Positions 17,955 through 26,377 of a DNA stretch of 64,000 nt are shown piece by piece. Position 1 is the first letter of the stretch. Every line of letters begins with the position of its first letter. Position numbers and translations under genes: made by a program. Under the pieces are notes generated by a model. It was not told the DNA's origin. It saw only the letters and a list, made by a program, of their open reading frames with translations, and did not search any database. The stretch comes from Polynucleobacter wuianus (GTDB lineage Bacteria > Pseudomonadota > Gammaproteobacteria > Burkholderiales > Burkholderiaceae), in the NCBI RefSeq assembly GCF_001659725.1, contig NZ_CP015922.1, positions 930,001-994,000 on the forward strand, given 5' to 3'.

Positions 17955-19253
17955 ATGTTATCTGTGCTAACCCGCTTTTTTGTCATTATTTGTATGGCCT
18001 TTATTGCCGCATTTGTTGTATTGACATTCTGGGGTGTGGAATTCGCTATTGCCGCTGGAATCTCTGTACTTGCTATACCGCTTGTTTACGCATATATTAA
18101 TTTAGCTAGGCTTCGAAAATATATCCTAGCCGATACCGTTGAAAATATGCCCTTACCAAGTGGATTCTGGGAGGAGGTATTCTTTAGGCTTCAGCGACTT
18201 GTTAGAAACTTAAAACAACGCATTCGCAGTATTGAACAACAACACGATCACTTCATAGAAGCATTTCAAGCATCACCAAATGGCATTGTGATGCTTGATG
18301 ATAACGATCAGATCGAATGGTGTAATGCTATTGCAGAGCGTTTTTTTGGGTTGATATTCAAACGTGATGTGATGCAAAGAATTAATTTTTTAATTCGCCG
18401 TCCAGAGTTTGTGCAATACCTGAATAAACGCATATTTGATGAACCATTGCTCTTGGAGCGAATGGGGACTGATGGCTCGCTAACTTTAATGTTGCAAGCA
18501 TTTCCATTTGGCCAAAAACGTCATCTATTGCTAATTCAAGACGTAACTGATTTACAAAATGCAGATGCTATGCGACGTGATTTCGTCGCCAATGTATCTC
18601 ATGAGATGCGTACTCCAATCACTGTATTGATGGGTTTTCTTGAAACCGTGCAATCTCTTGAGCTTCAGAAAGATCAGCAAGATCAATATTTTGATTTAAT
18701 GATGGCGCAAGCCCAAAGAATGAAGAGCCTTGTGGAGGATCTCCTGACCTTGGCCAATTTGGAGTCCAATGCCTTGCCAGCCTCCAACACAGTCGTAAAG
18801 GTTGAAACTTTAATGGCATTAATTAAAAATGATGCTGAAGCACTCTCGCAAGGAAAACATGCGCTTAGTTTTGACATTCTTTCGCCAATGAATTTACTTG
18901 GCGATGAAAGAGAAATTCTTTCCGCATTTAGCAATTTAGTGTCGAATGCAATTCGTTATACCCCTGAAGTTGGAGCTATTCATGTCTCATGGAATCAGAA
19001 TGAACAGGGACAAGGGGAGTTTTCTGTAACTGACTCTGGCCCCGGCATAGCATCTGAACATCTGTCTAGACTAACTGAGCGTTTTTACCGTGTAGATAGA
19101 AGTAGATCTAGAGATACGGGTGGAACAGGTCTTGGTTTGGCTATAGTTAAACATATTGCCAACCGACATCAGGCTCAGTTGGTTATTGAGAGTACCCCAG
19201 GAAAAGGGAGCAAATTTCTTTTAAGATTTCCTCAAGACAGACTAGCAGCCTAA
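17955..19253 (+). CDS. phoR: Phosphate regulon sensor histidine kinase PhoR
   Basis: Membrane kinase that phosphorylates PhoB under Pi limitation. Two adjacent N-terminal TM helices (about 5-25 and 27-47) without a large periplasmic domain, a PAS domain (HFIEAFQASPNGIVMLDDNDQIEWCNAIAERFFG), the HisKA site with H216 in VANVSHEMRTPITVLMGFLETV, and an ATPase domain with N-box (SNLVSNAIRYTPE), G1 (DSGPGI) and G2 (GGTGLGLAIVK). Length 432 aa is typical. It ends only three bases from the convergent small gene. Confidence 0.96.
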   Translation: MLSVLTRFFVIICMAFIAAFVVLTFWGVEFAIAAGISVLAIPLVYAYINLARLRKYILADTVENMPLPSGFWEEVFFRLQRLVRNLKQRIRSIEQQHDHFIEAFQASPNGIVMLDDNDQIEWCNAIAERFFGLIFKRDVMQRINFLIRRPEFVQYLNKRIFDEPLLLERMGTDGSLTLMLQAFPFGQKRHLLLIQDVTDLQNADAMRRDFVANVSHEMRTPITVLMGFLETVQSLELQKDQQDQYFDLMMAQAQRMKSLVEDLLTLANLESNALPASNTVVKVETLMALIKNDAEALSQGKHALSFDILSPMNLLGDEREILSAFSNLVSNAIRYTPEVGAIHVSWNQNEQGQGEFSVTDSGPGIASEHLSRLTERFYRVDRSRSRDTGGTGLGLAIVKHIANRHQAQLVIESTPGKGSKFLLRFPQDRLAA

Positions 19254-19256
19254 TCT

Positions 19257-19457
19257 TTACTCTTTCTTCTTTTTCTTCTTCTTTTTGGATTCTTTTGGAA
19301 GTTTATCGGCTTTTCCATTGGCATATAGACACCAAACCTTAATTTCCTCAAATAGCTCTACAAGGTCATCATGGGGTAGGCTCTTTAAATCAACAAGCCC
19401 AATACTGCCGGATTCTTGTAGTTGCTTTACAGCATCTTCATATTGATATTTACTCAT
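19257..19457 (-). CDS. Small protein with lysine-run tail, unknown function
   Basis: 66 aa, MSKYQYEDAVKQLQESGSIGLVDLKSLPHDDLVELFEEIKVWCLYANGKADKLPKE followed by a run of eight lysines and a final Glu. The first 55 residues look like a folded helical domain with ordinary composition, which argues that it is real. The poly-lysine end is encoded by a TTC/TTT tract on the + strand. No clear ribosome site is seen before the ATG. It converges on phoR. I do not recognise the family. Confidence 0.5.
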   Translation of the reverse strand: MSKYQYEDAVKQLQESGSIGLVDLKSLPHDDLVELFEEIKVWCLYANGKADKLPKESKKKKKKKKE

Positions 19458-19540
19458 GATTATTAAACCATTGGATTAGATGATGACCAATCCTATCAAA
19501 GTAATATGACAAAGCAGAATTATTAGGCGATCTAAGGCTG

Positions 19541-20017
19541 TTAATCTTGGTCGCCAGTAACTTCTGAGGATCTTCTCACGCCTTTGAGCTTTGCAACAAG
19601 CCTCTCTAGGGGGCCTCCCATAATCAGAGTTACAAGGATAGCCCCAAGGCTGATGCCCCCAAGGGCAAATTGACCAGCGCCAAAAGCAGCGCCTATTAGT
19701 GCACAAGACCAAATACTTGCTGCAGTAGTAAGACCAAGGATTTTCTGCGATCTTTGCTCTCGGATAATGACGCCGGCTCCTAAGAATCCGAGGCCAGTAA
19801 TTAATCCCTGTAATACTCTGCTAACCGACTGAGCGTCGTCTTGAACAAAGTCGCTGATAAGTAAAACTGCTGTAGCTGACCCAATGGAAACAAGAGAGTG
19901 AGTGCGAATGCCTGCTGATTTATGATGTAGCCACCTATTAAGCCCCAAAATGGCGCCAACTAAAAGTGCTAGGCTTAGCCGTAGGGTGATAGTCCCATAT
20001 ATGTCTAATTGCGTCAT
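19541..20017 (-). CDS. MgtC/SapB family membrane protein (short form)
   Basis: 158 aa with about five hydrophobic helices. The MgtC signature is clear: LSLALLVGAILGLNRWLHHKSAGIRTHSLVSIGSA, then GLGFLGAGVIIREQRSQKILGLTTAASIWSCALIGAAFGAG. The C-terminal ACT-like domain of full MgtC is missing, as in many SapB-type members. The ATG at 20017 has AAGGGA upstream; a longer reading frame from 20083 lacks this. In Salmonella, MgtC acts on F-ATPase and on PhoR/Pi homeostasis; whether this one does is inference from its position 290 bases from phoR. Confidence 0.88.
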   Translation of the reverse strand: MTQLDIYGTITLRLSLALLVGAILGLNRWLHHKSAGIRTHSLVSIGSATAVLLISDFVQDDAQSVSRVLQGLITGLGFLGAGVIIREQRSQKILGLTTAASIWSCALIGAAFGAGQFALGGISLGAILVTLIMGGPLERLVAKLKGVRRSSEVTGDQD

Positions 20018-20399
20018 ATAGATTCCCTTATTAGAACAGCAGTTAAAACCAAGTGTATATGAAGCCAGTCCATACCTTAACAATAGTGAAATATATACTG
20101 TGTAGGATGGTATAGATTAATTCCTTGGGCTTTGTATTCAATGACTCAGAATCTATACAAATATCTTTCATCAGTGCAAAAAAATGGCACGAACTACCGC
20201 TTACTGAGAATCAATGATTCAAAACGGCCATATAAGAAAGATCAGACGGCTGGTGCTGCGAATAATGCATTTGTGGTTGATGCCAAATACTCGCTTTGCC
20301 TTGATGATGTTATCTGAACAATAATGCACTACTTAACTTGACATGGTGGTAATCCTCTGGTGTCGGGTTAATATTGGTTAAAACCCAGTGAGGATATGA
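20018..20399. other. Intergenic region, no convincing gene
   Basis: About 380 bases between a mgtC-like gene and the DUF2252 gene, transcribed apart. It holds a 9-bp perfect inverted repeat, GTATAGATT (20110-20118) / AATCTATAC (20150-20158). An open frame of 58 codons from the ATG at 20141 to 20317 has no recognisable domain and no ribosome site. The DUF2252 promoter should lie here; TTGACA at 20338 is a possible -35. Confidence 0.4.
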
Positions 20400-21848
20400 A
20401 TGTCTGTTGAAGCAAAGCCAAAGTTCGCAACCCTAAGGTCAGTTGAATCCTTCGCAAATCCCCGCCCGAGTATTCAAAAGCGAATGGCAGATGGAAAGGC
20501 TTTGCGAAAAGTTGTAAGCCATATAGAGCAGGGTGTATACACGCCACCTAACCACAGAATTGATCCCATTACTATATTGGAGGACCAGGCAAAGACTCGA
20601 ATAGGATCGCTTATCCCCATTCGTTACGAACGCATGCTGCAATCCCCTTTTGCCTTTTTTAGAGGTGGTGCTGCAATCATGGCCCAAGATCTTGCTAATC
20701 AGCCAATAACCAATATTACAGTTCAGTTATGTGGCGATATGCATGTCTCTAACTTTGGTTTTTTTGGCACAGCAGAACATCGTCTTATTTTTGGCATTAA
20801 TGACTTTGATGAGACTCTGCCAGGAAGTTGGGAATGGGATATCAAGCGCCTAGTTGCTAGCGCCTTGATTGCTTCTGAGAGTATGGGTGGCGATAAATCT
20901 CTTGGGAAGATGCTTGTTTATCGTATAGCCTCTGAATATCAAAAGCGTATGGAGCAATACGCGAAGATGCCGTACTTGGATTTAGCGCAAGAATTTATTG
21001 GCGAAAAAGATGTACGTAAACATTTCAGCAAAGAGCATCAAAAAAAACTTGATGTTTACCTTAAGGAGACCAAGGGACAAGGGAATATTCAAGTACTCCA
21101 AAGCTTAACTACTTTGGTTGGCAAGAATCGCAAGATTATTAATAAGCCCCCACTAATTGAGCATTTTAAGAAGAATGCCTACGGTGTGCCATTAAAAAAT
21201 CTCATTGATAAGGCGCTATTAAATTATTCCAGCACCTTACTAGCGGATCGTCAAATCTTATTTCAGCGCTACTCGCTAAAAGACTACGCCAGAAAAGTTG
21301 TTGGTATTGGAAGCGTGGGTACAAACTGCATGGTTCTTTATTTTGAAGGTGATAGTGAAAATGACCCCTTATTTTTGCAATACAAGGAAGCACAGAAATC
21401 AGTCCTAAGTCCTTATCTTGGCGAGTCAATATATCGGGATATGGGTCGACGCGTAGTAGCTGGCCAACATTTACTTCAAGGTGCCCCGGACATCTTCTTA
21501 AATTATGGAGCAGTTCAATACGATATCAATAAGAGTCAAGGCTTCTATTTGCGTCAATTGCGCGATATGAAGGGTGGAATTGGGGTTGGTGCCGGAGGTG
21601 TTTCTCTTAAAAACTTCCCTGACTATGCAAAACTATTTGGCTGGGCCTTAGCGCTTGGTCATGCCCGCTCGGGCGATGCAGCATTAATTGCTGGATACTG
21701 TGGACAGTCCAGGAGTCTTAATGATGCGCTTTATGGGTTTGCTAAATCCTATTCAAAACAAAATGCAAAGGACTTCGATGCGTTTTGCAAAGCGGTGAAA
21801 AGCGGAAAATTGAAGGTTTCGGGCAAGAAAGTGGGGCTAAAACGCTAA
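20400..21848 (+). CDS. DUF2252 domain protein
   Basis: 482 aa, soluble, no signal peptide. The DUF2252 hallmark is present: FAFFRGGAAIMAQDL, CGDMHVSNFGFFG, then FGINDFDETLPGSWEWDIKRLVASALIA. These resemble the catalytic loop (HxxN) and metal-binding DFD of the aminoglycoside/choline-kinase fold, so a kinase-like activity is plausible but unproven. It lies 75 bases upstream of the alkaline phosphatase, with a Pho box between them, so it need not share that promoter. Its substrate is unknown. Confidence 0.85.
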   Translation: MSVEAKPKFATLRSVESFANPRPSIQKRMADGKALRKVVSHIEQGVYTPPNHRIDPITILEDQAKTRIGSLIPIRYERMLQSPFAFFRGGAAIMAQDLANQPITNITVQLCGDMHVSNFGFFGTAEHRLIFGINDFDETLPGSWEWDIKRLVASALIASESMGGDKSLGKMLVYRIASEYQKRMEQYAKMPYLDLAQEFIGEKDVRKHFSKEHQKKLDVYLKETKGQGNIQVLQSLTTLVGKNRKIINKPPLIEHFKKNAYGVPLKNLIDKALLNYSSTLLADRQILFQRYSLKDYARKVVGIGSVGTNCMVLYFEGDSENDPLFLQYKEAQKSVLSPYLGESIYRDMGRRVVAGQHLLQGAPDIFLNYGAVQYDINKSQGFYLRQLRDMKGGIGVGAGGVSLKNFPDYAKLFGWALALGHARSGDAALIAGYCGQSRSLNDALYGFAKSYSKQNAKDFDAFCKAVKSGKLKVSGKKVGLKR

Positions 21849-21856
21849 CTAAAATT

Positions 21857-21874
21857 GAGTCATCAATTTGTCAT
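21857..21874 (+). promoter_or_regulatory. Pho box upstream of alkaline phosphatase gene
   Basis: GAGTCATCAATTTGTCAT gives half-sites GAGTCAT and TTGTCAT at 11-bp spacing, about 13 of 18 positions matching the Pho box consensus. A weak -10 (TAGTCT) starts 12 bases later. The gene start is 50 bases downstream. Confidence 0.6.
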
Positions 21875-21923
21875 TTTGTAGGCAGATAGTCTAATTAGAC
21901 CTAATTTATCTTTACTTAAACTC

Positions 21924-23669
21924 ATGAACGCATCCCGCTTAATAAGTGCTCTATTTCTCATATTTCAAGCATCAACCATAAGCTTAATTCAGGCAGCCAC
22001 CATATATCCAATTGATCAGGCGTCTATTCTTGCTGGCTCAAAATTTGATATTAAGGTGGAATTTAATTCTGTCGTTAATCTCAATGACATTGTCATTGAG
22101 ATGAATGGTGTGCAACTTAGTAGGCTGATATTAACCAAACCAGACTTTATATCAAGTGAAAATGGTAAAGGTAGCTCCTTGCTATATCGTGACGTTGAGA
22201 TCCCCAAATCTGGAAAATATCAAGTTGTAGCTCGCACGCCACAAGAAAGCCTACAAGCTACCTGGGATGTCTATCCAAGTGGACCACGTCGCGTTAAGAA
22301 CGTGATCTTATTTATTGGTGATGGGATGACTGTTGCTAATAGAACTGCAGCACGTGTTTTATCTAAAGGAATCGTAGAGGGTAAATATCAAGGCAGATTA
22401 TCTTTTGACGATATGCCTCAGACTGCCATGATTGGAACATCAGGCTCTGACTCCCTCATCACAGACTCCGCTAACTCAATGAGCGCATATACAACAGGTC
22501 ATAAGACAGCTGTTAATGCTATGGGGGTTTACGTATCACGTGGAAGTGATAATCTTTCTCATCCCAAGGTTGAAACAATTGCTGAGCTCATCAAGCGTAA
22601 AACCAAGATGTCAGTTGGAATTGTTTCGGATGCTGAATTACAGGATGCAACTCCTGGTGCGATGGTAGCTCACACCCGTCGTAGGGCTGATAAGCAATAT
22701 ATTGCAGATCAACTCCTAGCCAGTGGTGCCGAAGTGATTCTTGGTGGAGGATCTGCGTATTTTTATCCTCAGTCATCAAAAGGATCTAAGCGCAAAGATG
22801 ATAAAAATTTACTTGAAGCCTTTAAGGCTGATGGATACCAACTAGCGTTCACAAAACAAGAATTAAATGCGGCCGCTACAAATAAAAATACCAAGAAGCT
22901 CTTTGGAGTTTTTCATCCAGACAATATGGATGGTTCATTAGATCGCTTGTATTTAAAAAAGAATACTGTAGAACAATATCCCAATCAGCCAGATTTGACT
23001 GAGATGACCCAATCGGCCATTGATGTTTTATCTAGAAACCCCAATGGTTTTTTCTTAATGGTAGAGGCGGCCTTAATTGATAAATTCAACCATCCACTTG
23101 ATTGGGAAAGAGCGGCCTTTGACACTATTATGCTGAGTAATGCTGTTCAGATTGCAAAGGATTTTGCTAAATCACATCCAGATACGCTGATAATTGTGAC
23201 TCCTGATCATACCCATAGCGGCTCAATTAGCGGGGTGGTTCATGATGAGAAGTCTGGACCACTGCGTGAAAAGGTTGGCATCTATGCTGAGGCTGGATAT
23301 CCCAATTATCCTAAAGCAGATATTAAGGGCTATCCAAATCAGATTGATGTTTCCAAGCGCCTGGCATTCTTCTACGGAAACTATCCAGATCACTATGAAA
23401 CACTTCACCCAAAGTTAGATGGCACTTTTATCCCCTCCATCAAGGATGAAAACGGTAAATATGTTGCCAACCCTAAATACTTGCAACTGCACGAAGATGC
23501 TATCCATGTGGGTGGTAATTTACCATCACACCAGGAGTCTGGTGTTCACACCGCTGATGATGCCGTACTGAATGCCCAAGGCCCAGGATCAGAGAAATTT
23601 AAAGGCTTTATGGATAACACGGAAGTTTTTAAAGTAATGGCAGAGTCATTGGGTCTTGGTAATAAATAA
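21924..23669 (+). CDS. phoA: Secreted alkaline phosphatase (PhoA family)
   Basis: Hydrolyses phosphate monoesters outside the inner membrane to release Pi. Signal peptide MNASRLISALFLIFQASTISLIQAA, then a ~100-residue N-terminal domain before the catalytic alkaline phosphatase domain (Pfam-type PF00245). Seen: metal-binding VILFIGDGMT, the phosphorylated serine in TDSANSMSAYTTGHKT, VEAALID, the metal ligands in TPDHTHSG, and the C-terminal His in SGVHTADD. At 581 aa it is longer than E. coli PhoA (471), owing to the N-terminal domain and an insert near the C-terminus. The gene is 12 bases from the following mgtC-like gene. Confidence 0.9.
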   Translation: MNASRLISALFLIFQASTISLIQAATIYPIDQASILAGSKFDIKVEFNSVVNLNDIVIEMNGVQLSRLILTKPDFISSENGKGSSLLYRDVEIPKSGKYQVVARTPQESLQATWDVYPSGPRRVKNVILFIGDGMTVANRTAARVLSKGIVEGKYQGRLSFDDMPQTAMIGTSGSDSLITDSANSMSAYTTGHKTAVNAMGVYVSRGSDNLSHPKVETIAELIKRKTKMSVGIVSDAELQDATPGAMVAHTRRRADKQYIADQLLASGAEVILGGGSAYFYPQSSKGSKRKDDKNLLEAFKADGYQLAFTKQELNAAATNKNTKKLFGVFHPDNMDGSLDRLYLKKNTVEQYPNQPDLTEMTQSAIDVLSRNPNGFFLMVEAALIDKFNHPLDWERAAFDTIMLSNAVQIAKDFAKSHPDTLIIVTPDHTHSGSISGVVHDEKSGPLREKVGIYAEAGYPNYPKADIKGYPNQIDVSKRLAFFYGNYPDHYETLHPKLDGTFIPSIKDENGKYVANPKYLQLHEDAIHVGGNLPSHQESGVHTADDAVLNAQGPGSEKFKGFMDNTEVFKVMAESLGLGNK

Positions 23670-23681
23670 ATACTTCGTTCC

Positions 23682-24398
23682 ATGGAATCTTTAAATAACA
23701 TTAACTATGGCTCATTAATAGATACTGCTATCAGTCTTGGTGCAGCGTTCCTCTTTGGAGGATTGATTGGTTTAGAGCGTCAGTATCGGCAAAGAACAGC
23801 AGGATTACGAACCAATATACTGGTTGCGATTGGAGCTGCAATATTTGTTGATGCAGCAAATAGACTTACTGGTCATGATGGAGCTGTTCACGTCATGGCA
23901 TATGTTGTTTCTGGTATAGGCTTTCTGGGCGCCGGCGTCATCATGCGTGAAGAAGGGAATGTTCGTGGTATTAATACAGCAGCTACTTTATGGGCATCTG
24001 GTGCAGTTGGTGCTTGTGCTGGCGCTGATTTAATTCTTGAGGCAGGTTTGGCCACCTTATTTGTATTGGCTGCAAACACGCTTCTTCGGCCTGTTGTTAC
24101 ATTCATCAACCGCCAACCGCTCGATACTATATCGGTCGAGGTTACCAATTCTGTTTATATCATTACGCCAAAGCATGCACAAAAGCATGCTTTGAAGCAA
24201 TTTATTAAGACTTTAGAAGAGGCTGGATACCAAACTCAAGACATTGAAGTGCATCAATTTGGTAGTGATGAAGTTGAGATACAAGCGGTGCTTACTGCCT
24301 CAGCAGTTGATGGAGATGAGATGGATAAACTAATAGCTAAGATTGCTGATCAAGAATTTGTCACGCAGGCTTTTTGGAGTCCAAGTACAACAGATTAG
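23682..24398 (+). CDS. MgtC/SapB family protein with C-terminal ACT-like domain
   Basis: 238 aa: five hydrophobic helices in residues 12-140 carrying FLFGGLIGLERQYRQRTAGLRTNILVAIGAA and GIGFLGAGVIMREEGNVRGINTAATLWASGAVGACAGA, then a soluble domain (about 150-235) with the beta-alpha-beta look of the ACT-like domain of full MgtC. It lies 12 bases after the alkaline phosphatase gene, so it is probably in the same Pho-controlled transcript. The second MgtC relative in this region. Confidence 0.9.
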   Translation: MESLNNINYGSLIDTAISLGAAFLFGGLIGLERQYRQRTAGLRTNILVAIGAAIFVDAANRLTGHDGAVHVMAYVVSGIGFLGAGVIMREEGNVRGINTAATLWASGAVGACAGADLILEAGLATLFVLAANTLLRPVVTFINRQPLDTISVEVTNSVYIITPKHAQKHALKQFIKTLEEAGYQTQDIEVHQFGSDEVEIQAVLTASAVDGDEMDKLIAKIADQEFVTQAFWSPSTTD

Positions 24399-24452
24399 TG
24401 ATTCCTATTCTTTTGACACAATATTGAAATATTTGCAGTTCAATATTTCCCT

Positions 24453-24659
24453 GTGAATACAAATAACCAAGAATCAACTATTACCTGCCCCCATTGCCAG
24501 GCTTCAGAGCTACTTGCCACGCATACGGGACTTACCCATCATTTCTTTCGCTGCAGCTCCTGCAGCGCGATTTTGAAGCCTAAATCTGGCGACTGCTGCA
24601 TTCTCTGCAGTTTTGGCACTCAAGATTGCAATAGCCCCGAGCAAAATTTGGCCGCATAG
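24453..24659 (+). CDS. Small cysteine-rich zinc-ribbon protein (GDCCxxCSxG type)
   Basis: 68 aa with three cysteine groups: CPHC, a HH-x2-RCSSC pair, and GDCCILCSFGTQDC. This arrangement matches a widespread small family ending in GDCCVxCSYG, of unknown function, probably binding zinc. Start GTG; no strong ribosome site. Cysteine content argues for a real gene despite its size. Confidence 0.6.
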   Translation: MNTNNQESTITCPHCQASELLATHTGLTHHFFRCSSCSAILKPKSGDCCILCSFGTQDCNSPEQNLAA

Positions 24660-24697
24660 TTGTCGTCAACTTCACCGGCAATGCTCTTTGCTGTCTT

Positions 24698-24737
24698 ATT
24701 TCATGAATATGTCATGGTTTTTACATAAAATAGACAT
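24698..24737 (+). promoter_or_regulatory. Tandem Pho-box half-sites and promoter of ppx
   Basis: Four CTGTCAT-like heptamers in phase at 11-bp steps: ATTTCAT (24698), ATGTCAT (24709), TTTACAT (24720), TAGACAT (24731), with 5, 6, 4 and 4 matches of 7. The first pair is followed after 10 bases by TAAAAT (24726-24731), a good -10. This suggests PhoB control of ppx. Confidence 0.55.
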
Positions 24738-24770
24738 ATTTATTGCAGCATTCCATTTTTGGGGAAGATT

Positions 24771-26309
24771 TTGGCAAGTAATCCCGTAGACCATTTATTT
24801 AACTCTGCAGATCTCGTTGCAGCGGTTGATTTGGGGTCGAATAGTTTTCGGATGCTCATCGCACAGGCTGTTAATACACCCTCCGGGACTCAACTTCGCC
24901 CCATAGATACCCTTCGAGAATCAGTTCGTCTAGCAGCAGGTCTTACGGAAAATAAATTACTCGGAAATGACGCATATCAAAGAGGCCTAACGGCTATTAA
25001 GCGCTTTGGAGAGCGAATTCGAGGTTTTGATCCTGCTAATGTCCGCGCTGTTGCTACCAATACCTTGCGTGTTGCTAAGAATGCGCAGCAATTTGTAAAT
25101 GATGCTCAAGAGGCCTTAGGCTTCCCAATAGAAGTGATTGCCGGCGTTGAAGAAGCTCGGCTTATTTATATTGGTGCCGCCCATGAAGTCCAGGCAGTAC
25201 AGGGCAATCGTTTAGTGGTTGATATTGGTGGTGGCTCCACAGAATTCATTATTGGTAAGGGCTATGAGCCCAAGCTTTTAGAGAGTCTTTATATCGGCTG
25301 TGTTTCTCATAGCATGCGCTTTTTCCCTAAAGGCAATATTGATGCCCATGAATTTAAGGAGGCAGAACTTGCAGCTAGGCGCGAGATTCAGGTTATTTCG
25401 GGGGCTTATCTCAATAGTGGCTGGAAGCAGGTTATTGGCTCATCGGGTACAGCAAGAGCGCTTGCAGAATTGATATCCGCAAACGATCTTAATGGTCGTT
25501 CGAATGATAGCGGTGGCCTGATTACACGCGAAGGCCTCAAGGCCCTCAAGAAGCACTTATTGAAATATGAGCATGTTAGTCAAGTTGAGCTGATTGGCCT
25601 TAAGGATGACCGACGATCAGTATGGCCTGGCGGATTGGCGATCATGCTTGCAGTTTTTGATGAGCTTGGCATTGAGGAAATGGAAGTTACGGATGCCGCT
25701 TTGCGTAGCGGTGTCTTATACGATCTCCTAGGTCGATCCCAGCATCATGACATGCGCTATGTAACTGTTGAACAGTTCATGCAACGTTACGCAGTAGACA
25801 GAGACCAAGCTGATCGCGTTGGAAAGCTTGCGGCGGACTTTTTACAACAGTTGCCAAAACCTGAAGCAGAAAATAGGGCGGATAACGTTGCCTTATTGCA
25901 ATGGGCGGCTAATTTGCATGAAATCGGACTCTCTATTTCTCACAATGGCTATCACAAACACTCGGCCTATATTGCTGGAAATGCTGACATGCCTGGGTTT
26001 TCTAAGAATGATCAAGCAAGGCTTGCCGCCTTGTTAATTGGCCACACTGGAAAGCTTGGTAAGTTGGCAAATAATCATAACTTTCATGATTGGCGAATGC
26101 TGTTTTGTCTCCGCTTGGCTCAAGTCCTATGTCGAGGCCGTAATGACACTAATCTTCCAAAAATTAAGGTTTCCGAACACGATGGCTCCTATCTTGTGAG
26201 CCTTTCTAAAGAGTGGGCTACTGAGCATCCTCTAACCGAATTTAGTCTGATAAAAGAAGCGACTGAATGGGAGCGCGTAGGTAGATCCTATCAAGTCAGT
26301 TTAAAGTAA
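24771..26309 (+). CDS. ppx: Exopolyphosphatase Ppx/GppA family
   Basis: Removes terminal phosphates from polyphosphate chains or converts pppGpp to ppGpp; sequence alone does not separate the two roles. ASKHA-fold ATPase-like N-terminal half with AAVDLGSNSFRMLIA and RLVVDIGGGSTEFIIG, the GSSGTARAL motif, and an HD-like C-terminal half (residues ~330-510). The TTG at 24771 with GGGGAAG just upstream is preferred over the in-frame TTG at 24759, which lies before that ribosome site. Length about 512 aa is normal. Confidence 0.92.
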   Translation: MASNPVDHLFNSADLVAAVDLGSNSFRMLIAQAVNTPSGTQLRPIDTLRESVRLAAGLTENKLLGNDAYQRGLTAIKRFGERIRGFDPANVRAVATNTLRVAKNAQQFVNDAQEALGFPIEVIAGVEEARLIYIGAAHEVQAVQGNRLVVDIGGGSTEFIIGKGYEPKLLESLYIGCVSHSMRFFPKGNIDAHEFKEAELAARREIQVISGAYLNSGWKQVIGSSGTARALAELISANDLNGRSNDSGGLITREGLKALKKHLLKYEHVSQVELIGLKDDRRSVWPGGLAIMLAVFDELGIEEMEVTDAALRSGVLYDLLGRSQHHDMRYVTVEQFMQRYAVDRDQADRVGKLAADFLQQLPKPEAENRADNVALLQWAANLHEIGLSISHNGYHKHSAYIAGNADMPGFSKNDQARLAALLIGHTGKLGKLANNHNFHDWRMLFCLRLAQVLCRGRNDTNLPKIKVSEHDGSYLVSLSKEWATEHPLTEFSLIKEATEWERVGRSYQVSLK

Positions 26310-26331
26310 GCCCTGTATTTAACAATAAAAA

Positions 26332-26358
26332 AGCCGCTTCTAGTCAAAGCGGCTGATT
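26332..26358. terminator. Bidirectional terminator ppx / olsB
   Basis: Perfect 8-bp stem AGCCGCTT / AAGCGGCT with a 7-base loop, flanked by AAAAA on the left and GATTTT on the right, between two convergent genes. It can serve ppx on the + strand and the lipid operon on the - strand. Confidence 0.85.
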
Positions 26359-26377
26359 TTAAGATGCTATCTACGAG

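Noticed and set aside
20132..20317. Small open frame in the 20.1-20.3 kb gap
   Set aside because: No ribosome site, no recognised domain, and frame ends before any conserved pattern; described only as part of the gap.
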